Assembly: GCA_947652115.1 (NCBI GenBank)
Contig: OX393570.1
Span: 12,393,115-12,457,114 of the forward strand
Origin: Blastomussa wellsi
Lineage: Eukaryota > Cnidaria > Anthozoa > Scleractinia > Plerogyridae
DNA length: 64,000 nucleotides
Direction of reading: 5' to 3'
Of this stretch, positions 56,601 through 64,000 are shown piece by piece. Position 1 is the stretch's first letter; the number at the start of each line of letters is the position of its first letter. Under the pieces are notes generated by a model. The model was given only the letters and a program-made list of their open reading frames with translations, did not search any database and was not told the origin of the DNA. A program made the translations under genes and the position numbers.

Positions 56601-56959
56601 GTAAAATGTGGGGTAAATTTACTTTTTTGCTGGTCAATAAGGTTTACTTTTCTTCCAGAAAGCTCTTTGCTTCGCTTGTGGTAGGATCCTTTCTAGAACA
56701 AAGCACTTTGCTCATAATGAAAGACATTTCCTTTAATATTATAGCTGAAAATAGCACAGAAATGGCTGTTCATTTGTAACGTTGCACACTTTTGACAACT
56801 GTATAACACATTTTGTGATTAGAGAGTTTTACTATAGATGCAATACTCTTGTATGCACTTGAATCTTTTTAGACAGAATTTTTTCCCTTCTGAGAGTAGG
56901 ATATTTTAGCATAGCAGTATAATGGCAATAAGTTTCCATAATTTTTCTGTTGTTTTTAG
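53629..56959. other. Intron 14
   Basis: 3.3 kb with a partial AGCGGAGCTCC-family repeat at about 55564-55690 (GTAGAAATAGGAGAACCAAG, CCTTTCATTTTTTATGG). Nothing else recognised; frames at 55444-56404 are unassigned minus-strand chance frames. Confidence 0.5.
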
Positions 56960-57031
56960 GTTGTTCTTGAAAATGGTGCACTAGGCCATTTTCCAGCATT
57001 ACTAAATCATCATAAGGAAAAAGTAAAAAAG
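56960..57031 (+). CDS. KPNA3/KPNA4-like: Importin alpha exon 15 (ARM 7)
   Basis: Twenty-four codons, VVLENGALGHFPALLNHHKE then KVKK, matching [24 protein letters not shown]. Acceptor TTGTTTTTAG, donor GTCAGT. It is separated from the next exon by only 111 bp. Confidence 0.95.
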
Positions 57032-57142
57032 GTCAGTTCAAAAACTAATGTATTAATACTGTTGAACCATTGGTGTAAAGACTTGTCTGTTAGGAATTAC
57101 AACATTCATATTCTTGCTGTTTGTCCTTTTCTTCTCTGACAG

Positions 57143-57196
57143 GAAGCAGTGTGGTTTTTATCCAACATCACAGCTGGTAATCAATCACAAGTTCAG
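57143..57196 (+). CDS. KPNA3/KPNA4-like: Importin alpha exon 16 (ARM 7)
   Basis: Eighteen codons, EAVWFLSNITAGNQSQVQ, matching EAVWFLSNITAGNQQQVQ. Carries the W-x-x-x-N pair of the minor NLS site. Phase 0; acceptor TTCTCTGACAG, donor GTACAA. Confidence 0.97.
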
Positions 57197-57594
57197 GTAC
57201 AAATAAACCCTTTTTTTTTTTCGAGAAGGCACGGTAACGAATCCTGCAATCTGATTTGCTTCATTTTGTCTTTGTTTCCCGAACTTCAAGCTTTCAGCCA
57301 AGGTGGCGCCCATGCAAACCCTGAAATTGCTTGGCATCGCAAATACACCCGCAAGACATCCCGCGGGACTGCTACGATTAGTAGGCCTTCTTCGAACGAA
57401 ATAAACGAAGATTAACATCAAACGCCACGGTTAAAATTAAAAGCTGTCTTGACTAAATCTTTATATACAATTTTTTCCTCAAAGCCAAAGAATTATTGTT
57501 TTGTGGAAAAGGAAATTTTTGGTTGACTGTGTTGTTTATGTTTTATCTCACTCTACACTATCTGAGATTGTCTCACTAGTCATGTCAATAGGGT

Positions 57595-57708
57595 ATTAAC
57601 ATGACTTTTTGAGGGAGTATTGTTTATTGGCACCACGTAGTGTCATTTGCAGCAAATGACACTACAAGGGTGCCAATAAACAATATTCCCGATAAAAGTC
57701 ATGTTAAT
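57595..57708. repeat. 114-bp loopless palindrome
   Basis: ATTAACATGACTTTTTGAGG, GAGTATTGTTTATTGGCACC and TAGTGTCATTTGC are mirrored by GCAAATGACACTA, GGTGCCAATAAACAATATTC and AAAAGTCATGTTAAT. Arms of about 57 bp meet near 57653 with almost no loop. Probably a fold-back MITE; no target duplication is visible. Confidence 0.85.
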
Positions 57709-58611
57709 GTCATTATTATCCATATACAAGGCCAAATAACATCCTGATGACTCTCAAATTTAATAACGTTTTCAATAATACAAGTAAGAACTTACTGAAA
57801 ATGTTATAACTGTAACTAATGGCTGGACCAATATGTTCTGAACAGGTGCAGAACTTTGCCGAGATAGCTACAAAGTCTCTGAAAATAACCGCCAATGAGT
57901 TGCGAACTCATAGATAATCATAATATTTAATGAACTTACAATTTCCAGTTGATCGTCGGTTCCGTCGGTCCCGCAGTACTTCAATCAAGTGAACGACGTT
58001 TCGCTTCTTGTAAAGGCGACAAGAACTTGCTTTCTTTGTTTCTTCTGAATCATGCTCTTGCTTCCAGCCTATCTTCAAGTCTGAATCCGAATTTTTTGTC
58101 TGTATTCTTCCCATTTATAACAAGTAGGCCGATTTTTCTCTCTGAAAACTATGCGTTTTGTGTGAAACTGAACTTTAAAGCTTGCTGTTTGCTCGTACGC
58201 ACCTCGATGGTTTCCCGCTTCAAACGGTCTGAACGTAATCTGATTGGTTTAAATTCATCACGTGAACCAATCAGCAACAGGGCCGTTGCGGCCCGCACAG
58301 CGTGTGTTTTGGCGATCAATTTGGCCAAGTATATGGATAATAATTGTGATTAACTGCAAGTCGCCGGTTTCTAGACTCCAGTTTGTGTTAAAACGCCTTG
58401 TTTCTATGCTACGTTTTACCAAAACCAAACTACACAGTATATTTTGCCATGCACTCGAGTACACAGGCGGCCATACTACACATGTACAATTCACTGATTT
58501 TTTCCATCGAAATTCGGAAACTGTCTATCGAAATAAATGCTGGTAGAATCAAAGTAATTGGTATAAATTCGTTAAACACAAATGTTTGTAGAGCTCTAGA
58601 AAAAAATGTCT
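57709..58611. other. Intron 16, first part
   Basis: The 134-codon plus frame at 57949-58353 and the minus frame at 58114-57908 have no recognised domain. Local GC is higher than around it (57940-58330), so a decayed exon of some element is possible. Confidence 0.35.
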
Positions 58612-58615
58612 TTAA

Positions 58616-59359
58616 AGTGTATATAACATGAAAAATATTTTCTTATTTGAAAGGCCTTTCAAAATTCAGAAGAATGGAGTTTTTCTTTTTGAAATATCTT
58701 TTTTCGTTAAAGAGATTTTTCTATTATGCAAATTAGATCAGTGACGATGTCAGCTGGTTTGAACTAAAAAATGGTAAAATACTGAATAAACAATATCTCC
58801 AAAGCTATTGATGCAGTGTTCTTGAAACTTGGCACCACAAAAGTGCATCACAAAAGAAACAAAATGATACCCTTAGTGCTGTTGCCATGGCAACAGTTTT
58901 GCAGCTAGTACTATCTAATAAAAACTGAAATTCCCAGTTTTTGCTTAAACCAAGAATCATCTACCACAGCCAATCCAATGATGGGAATTGAGGCAATATG
59001 GGAACTATGTCTGTTCCAAGTAGGACCCTTCGTCTCACTTTAGACATTGCAAATGGAGATATTTGTTTTTTTGACAGAGAGGGACTGGAGCTGAAAGAGT
59101 TGCTATGACAACAATTTTAAGGGTGCCATTTTCTTACTTTCGGGATGCACATTTGTGCTGCCAAGTTTCAAGAACACTGCATCAATAGTTTTAGAGTTAT
59201 TGTTTATTCAGTATTTTACCATTTGATCTAATTTGCATAATAGAAAAATGTCAATATCTCTAAAACGAAAAAAGATATTTCAAAAAGAAACATGCCATTC
59301 TTCTGTATTTTGAAAGGCCTTTGAAATAAGAAGAAAATATTTTTCATGTCATATATACT
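58616..59359. mobile_element. TTAA-flanked fold-back element E (744 bp)
   Basis: AGTGTATATAACATGAAAAA is mirrored by TTTTTCATGTCATATATACT; inverted similarity runs through most of both halves (ATTTGAAAGGCCTTTCAAAA, TCTATTATGCAAATTAGATC, TGATGCAGTGTTCTTGAAACTTGG and complements). TTAA flanks at 58612-58615 and 59360-59363. Interior arms TGTTGCCATGGCAACA-like are near the centre. No ORF. Confidence 0.85.
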
Positions 59360-59363
59360 TTAA

Positions 59364-60505
59364 GTGCTTTTCATTCAGAGAAGGAGGCTTAAAGAATGTC
59401 GACAAACAAGTAGGAATCGATTTTCAGTTCAAAGTATTTCCATGGCTAACGCTTGTTTTTATCCTGTTTTTGTAATCTGTTTTGGTGCTTTTTAATTCTT
59501 CTCTTTATTTATTGGCATGTAATATCCTCTATGTTATAGCTGGCAAACATTCTCTGTCGTTTGAGTCGTGTCACCATCATTTCTTAGATTTATTTCTAAA
59601 ATAAATATAAAATGTAGATTAAGATTCCATACGTCAACATAGACCGATTCATTTACTTGAGAGAGTACTTGCACGAGACCACCCTAAAGCAAGTTAGGAT
59701 GGGTTTCACTTCAGATCTTTATTTTTACCCATTGTTTTATATTATTTTAGTCATTGTGATGTCTTTGAAAGATTTTTACCGACTTTTTACTTGTGTAGAT
59801 GTAGATTATACTTAGATACTTTTGTCCCGGAATACCTTTATAGGGGTTATTTCCAAAAATATGCTCTTCTGCAATGGAGTTAAGAGACTTTCTGTGAAAT
59901 AATTGATATTAAATCTTCGAACTTGGCACAGCATTAGTTTTCAATGAAAAGCTGTGCATTCAATTCTCAAGCATCTTGTACGTCATATTCATGAACTCTT
60001 TGACTTGTTACTTCAAACCCTCCCTCTCAAAAGTCGAGACAAGAAATCCATACGATATTAGGAGCAATAAATTAAATATTAATTAATTAAATTAGCTGGT
60101 CCTTAATTGGGGAATTCCTTGACTAACTCAATCAAATCAACTAATTCTCATGGAGCCTTTAAAATAGGACTGGAAGATCTTGACGTTGATGTTTTACTAT
60201 CTTCTTATTGATAGCATTGTCCCATTTTTAATATTCATAGCTTATTAACCGCGCGGCCATAGGCCTGGGCGGCTCTTGCTCTGTAGCCACCTTATTAGTT
60301 GTTTTGTCGGTGACCTTTCCCAACCCCCCCCCCCCCCAAATTGGAGGACGGATATAAGTAGATGTTTCCTCCTGAGCGCCTTTTGTTCTGCAGCTGTGAT
60401 ATATTTTGAATTTTAAGTTCTCGTTCAAGACTAGTTTGCTCTATGTTTAGTGTGAAATACATATTTTGTGTCAAGCGGTGCGACAAACACAAAGTGTAAA
60501 AAGAT
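59364..60505. other. Intron 16, middle part
   Basis: AT-rich, with a C-run at about 60324-60339. TTTGACTTGTTACTTCAAACCCTCCC at about 59998 recurs twice near 62792-62870, so these are pieces of one dispersed repeat. No gene recognised. Confidence 0.45.
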
Positions 60506-60890
60506 TAAACAGACAAATTATATCTGATGACTTTTGTCTTAGACAGCAGCATTTGACCTTATTCACGGCCGAGTATCGTGTATCGTATATCTGAATGTCA
60601 CGCGACCGAGTATCGTGTATCATATATCTGAATGTTGCGCGACCGAGTATCGTGTATCGTATATCTGAATGTCACGCGGCCGAGTATCGTGTATCGTATA
60701 TCTGAATGCCGCGCGGCCTAGTATCGTGTATTGTATATCTGAATGTCACATGGCCGAGTATCGTGCATCGTATATCTTAATGTCACGTTTCAACATACTT
60801 TTGCTGAATAACAACATCAACGACGAAGGAGACAAATTATAAATGATGACTTCTATTATTAGAGAACAACAGCATTTGACCTTATAGTTT
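60506..60890. repeat. 37-bp minisatellite (six units) inside a duplicated flank
   Basis: GAGTATCGTGTATCGTATATCTGAATGTCRCGCGRCC repeats with exact 37-bp spacing (GAG at 60571, 60608, 60645, 60682, 60719 and 60756). On either side AGACAAATTATA.ATGATGACTT...GACAGCAGCATTTGACCTTA (60511) and its copy (60828) form a longer direct repeat. The word GTATCGTGTATCGTATATC suggests internal 9-10-bp sub-repeats. Confidence 0.9.
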
Positions 60891-62397
60891 TGATCTTTAA
60901 CGTAATTCGTGGAATGTGTCAACCTTGAAAAAACAGGCCTTTGCCTAGATCAGATAATTCCCTTTTAATTTCGCGAGATTCTATTGTCAAATTGATTTCT
61001 GTTTGCATCAGGTAATTCAAGCATTTGGCTGTAATAACTGAGTTTTTATTCTGCAAAACTAAATATTAAAGCACCATCACGTCGGTACTCACGGAATTTG
61101 TCGAGGTTGTAACATTGCTGAAAGAGAAGAACATAGCCGTCTTTAGAGTCATGCAATGTCCGACACGCAGTTTCAAATAAACGTATATACATCTGACCTG
61201 TTTCAACAAAACATGCCTAATGAAAATTAAGCAGATATATGAAATTTCCTTTTTTGGCTTTTTTTACTCCGGTGATTATTATTTCGCTTACTTTGATTGA
61301 AAAATCACCGTTACTGTTGCAGCGATATTAAATTTGTTCTGTTTGCACCTTTCTGCTAGCTTGCCAAGCTGCAACCCCCTCCCCCCCGCATTTATTGTAT
61401 GTTTACCCCAGGCCCTAGCGTAATTTTGAGTTTTAGTTTCGCGCTGAGTCGATCGAAGTGTAAGTGATCTGATTTAGTTGTATTCTTTGCTGTCTAAAGG
61501 AAGTCTGCTGGAGAACATCATGAAGTCCAATGAAGGTGGAAGTCTTGCGATTTTCAAGTTATGGGTCAGCTATTATCGTACCTCGTACTAAGCCATAGTG
61601 CGTTGAAATTAACTCGCTAAGCCGTGCGCGGGTACAGATAATGTTTTGCTTGCTTTAGACAGCTATCTGACTTAAGCCACACCAATGGGGACTCGCAACT
61701 AGGCTTAAGGGCTGATTTGAAGGCGGTCATAACGATATTGGGCTTGAAATTTACTGTGGCAAAAGTCTTAAAAAAAATTCTGGGAAGGAGTGTTGCCATT
61801 TTCAAAAAAATTGTTACATCCGGGATATATCATAAGACGTACGCCAAGATGGTCAAGGAAGCTGCTTTGGATCACACTTCAAACCTTGATGCGAGTAGAA
61901 CTTGTTCTTTTAACGATGTTTTTGCCGTTTGGTTTAGCTAGCGACCAGAGCTTGCTGTAATTTGTAAGTGAGAAGCAATTTGATCTGCGTGGTTTTCCGG
62001 TCGCGCATTGACACGAACCATACCGGTTTCACGTGACGCTTAGTTATTGATTATTTCCCACTATTAATATTGGACTTGCTTGAAAATGAAGCGATCACCG
62101 ACGTAGCATTCTCTTTCTTAATTCATTAGTTTTAGAAGGCTTCAGATCACCTCTCACGCCGGTAGGTTTTAAGTTTGTTTTCAAGCTCCCAATTTAAATT
62201 TTAAGCAACTGTTAATTAAATTGGTGAAATCCATGATTCTACGAGAATGCAGCAATACAGTCTTATTGGTTCAAAAACACATAGATTACAGTTACTTTCG
62301 TTCAACTGAGCTAAGATTAGCCCTCATTGAAACTTCCCGATCAGAACATTGCATCAGAACTGCAGTGCTGTGTCAAATGTTGTTAGCCACCTTGTTA
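60891..62397. other. Intron 16, later part
   Basis: No recognised gene. The frames 61617-61805 (minus) and 61717-61941 (plus) overlap and neither has a recognisable domain. Confidence 0.4.
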
Positions 62398-62475
62398 TAA
62401 ATTCAGTTAATTCAGTGAAATTTTCAGTTAAATTTTAATTCAGTTAAATTCAGTTTTCGATTCAGTTAAATTTTA
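62398..62475. repeat. TTCAGTTAAATT microsatellite-like tract
   Basis: Six to seven imperfect copies of (AA)TTCAGTTAA(ATTTT) in about 75 bp. Confidence 0.7.
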
Positions 62476-62564
62476 AGAGTGCGGGTATACGTTCCATGAA
62501 CGTCTTGATCTATTCTGTTTACATTTTTAAACCTTACTCGGCTTTCAGTTTGTATATTGATGGA

Positions 62565-62769
62565 TAGACCATTTTACAGTTCTTTGAAATGTAACCAGGC
62601 CTCTGTATGAAAGCGAGGTTTGGGGTGACCTTGTCATGACAAAGACCAGGAACTAGTTAGCATAAGAACAGAAGGATTTACATATCAAAAGCAAGAGGGT
62701 TTGTATCAAAACAAGGTCACCTTCAGATCAAAGACTTGGTCACTAAGCACAGAACTGGAAAATGGCCTA
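62565..62769. mobile_element. TAGRCCATTTTMCAGTTCT-ended MITE
   Basis: TAGACCATTTTACAGTTCTT is mirrored by AGAACTGGAAAATGGCCTA. Inner blocks (GGTGACCTTGTC... / ...ACAAGGTCACC, AAGACCAGG / CTTGGTC) are also inverted. About 205 bp, no ORF. Confidence 0.7.
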
Positions 62770-63117
62770 TTTCGAGCTCACTCACAGCTTTTTGACTTGT
62801 GACTTCAAACCCTCCCCCCATATTCATGAGAGTATGAACTCTTTGACTTGTGATTTTAACCTCCCCCTCCCCTGTCTTTCAACCCCTTAATAGCCCTGTG
62901 TGGAGCAACTTTAGGTCGCCATTGTTTTCTGTCCTGAGTTAGCCTTCCAAGTGATCTCAGACTTCACACGTCTTCTCCAGGAGTTCCTTGTGTAGCCCCT
63001 CTTCCTCTTGCTCTTCTTTAAACTTGTCGATGGACATTCATTAATTTGTTATTCACCATACCCCGCCAGGTATTGGGTCCACTTTAAGGGCTAACCCACA
63101 TACGGCCGCTCTCGTTT

Positions 63118-63191
63118 GGCTTTGATAGCTCAGTTGGTAGAGCACTGCACCGGTAACGCAGAGGCCGTGGGTTCGAATCCAGTTCAAAGCC
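63118..63191 (+). tRNA. tRNA-Thr(GGT)-like sequence, possibly a SINE head
   Basis: Acceptor arms GGCTTTG/CAAAGCC pair perfectly. A D-arm (GCTCAGTTGGTAGAGC), an anticodon loop CCGGTAA with anticodon GGT (Thr) and a T-loop TTCGAAT follow. The last base pair of the anticodon stem is A-C, and the T-stem (GTGGG/CCAGT) has G-A and G-T mismatches. The A-box TAGCTCAGTTGG and B-box GGTTCGAATCC are good polymerase III signals. The mismatches and its place within an intron favour a tRNA-derived repeat or pseudogene. Confidence 0.55.
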
Positions 63192-63797
63192 TGAAATTTT
63201 CTTTTCAGGTTTTATTCCAGTAGTGTTATGGCTGCATTTGCATATAAACCGATAATCCTAGAGTTTTTGGGTTCCCATGAGATCATGACTTTGCGTGCCT
63301 CTGGTGTTAACATAAAAGCAACACCCTCAGTATGTGTTGCTCCATCTTCCTAATGGCCTGAATAGATGAGAGTTGTGCCATGTGCCATTTTTATCTCTCC
63401 CGATGAGGTGCAAGGTGTCTTACTCAGTCCGTTTACTATAATGGTTGCTCTGCCTGGTTGGAAAATTGTCCTCACGTTCACGTATCCAATGTGAATATTG
63501 ACTTTGAAGAGAAGAGCTATCCGTTTTGTAGTATCCTGACGTCGCGTTGTACGCTGTCGTCGTGACAAGCCTCTCCTCCCCATGTTATAAAAGTATGGTT
63601 TAGGTCGTTCAATGTTTCCGTAATCCGGTTAAATCCAATCCACGGGGGATTAGTCTGTCCAGCTTCACCAGGGCCCTGTTGGCCAGCATTACCTGTTTCC
63701 ACCTCTCGCAAGGAGATACAATTGGACTTTGATAGGTGTTGCTCTCTTAGGCAGACAATATTTTGGAAACCGATTTACTATTTTGTTTTTATTACAG

Positions 63798-63848
63798 GAA
63801 ATTATTAATGCAGGACTTGTTCCACTTGTTATTCAGACACTAGAAACT
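63798..63848 (+). CDS. KPNA3/KPNA4-like: Importin alpha exon 17 (ARM 8), last in the window
   Basis: Seventeen codons, EIINAGLVPLVIQTLET, matching AVIDAGLIPMIIHQLAK of vertebrate KPNA3. Acceptor TTTTTATTACAG, donor GTGAGT. The next exons (QKEAAWAISN and the C-terminus) lie beyond 64000. Confidence 0.92.
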
Positions 63849-64000
63849 GTGAGTATGCTTTTTTTCAGGTTGGCAAAAAATTAGCATACCCTAAATCATT
63901 CAATCAATCAATCGGTCAATTTTGTTTAACAAGGGTAGCACGTTATAGTCATTCAACCAACAAACCTGTGGCCCAACAAACAAACTCAACCCACATATGA

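Noticed and set aside
57949..58353. 134-codon plus frame in intron 16
   Set aside because: No domain, overlaps an equally open minus frame; higher local GC explains the openness.
60560..60790. CRISPR-like array of regularly spaced repeats
   Set aside because: The 37-bp period is filled entirely by the repeat; there are no unique spacers, and the DNA is clearly eukaryotic.

Overview
The window is a stretch of animal nuclear DNA, AT-rich, with GT-AG introns and dense in old transposable elements. I infer a cnidarian, most likely a stony coral or sea anemone. The mix of Tc1, DIRS, Penelope-like, L1/Tx1-like, hAT and TTAA fold-back repeats, and the many short coding exons lost in repeat-rich introns, fit that group. 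The assignment rests on recognition, not on a database search.

One cellular gene fills the window: an importin subunit alpha of the KPNA3/KPNA4 class on the plus strand. Seventeen coding exons (27 to 87 bp, 351 codons in total) run from the end of the importin-beta-binding domain at 2084 to the middle of the armadillo array at 63848. Every junction has AG/GT borders, the phases join, and the spliced peptide is collinear with animal importin alpha-3/alpha-4. The first coding exon(s) and the C-terminal end lie outside the window. About 98% of this 61.8-kb span is intron; the largest intron is 14.7 kb and the smallest 111 bp.

Layout. 1-2083: pogo-type and Ty3/Gypsy-type remnants upstream of the first visible exon. 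2084-11614: exons 1-7 with TTAA fold-back elements and diverged repeats. 11615-26320 (largest intron): a TIR transposon carrying a RecQ-like helicase remnant, a THAP-domain remnant, a second helicase remnant beside another TIR end, a DIRS retrotransposon piece, and a Tc1 transposase split by an L1/Tx1-like LINE with a 13-bp target duplication. A satellite interrupted by a palindromic MITE follows. 26408-32490: a LINE 3' tail, a Penelope-like element whose reading frame is scrambled, and CAAACCCTTTG arrays. 32574-41648: a three-level nest of DNA transposons, then a hAT transposase remnant interrupted by a 948-bp TIR element with a small zinc-ribbon ORF and by a tRNA-derived SINE, then a SINE cluster. 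41736-63797: exons 11-16 with further TIR elements, large palindromes, an exact 37-bp minisatellite and a tRNA-Thr-like sequence.

The best candidates for something new are: (a) RecQ-like helicase remnants associated with TIR elements, one of them bounded by a clean 9-bp target duplication, with no transposase visible; (b) a family of TAGCCTGC-ended, 9-bp-duplication elements, one with a two-CxxC ORF; (c) the rearranged Penelope-like copy and a 173-bp perfect-arm palindrome built from the same Penelope 3' end; (d) an element whose two ends are filled with TCGCAYAAT words. None of the mobile-element ORFs looks intact except the 532-codon C-terminal part of the Penelope-like reading frame.
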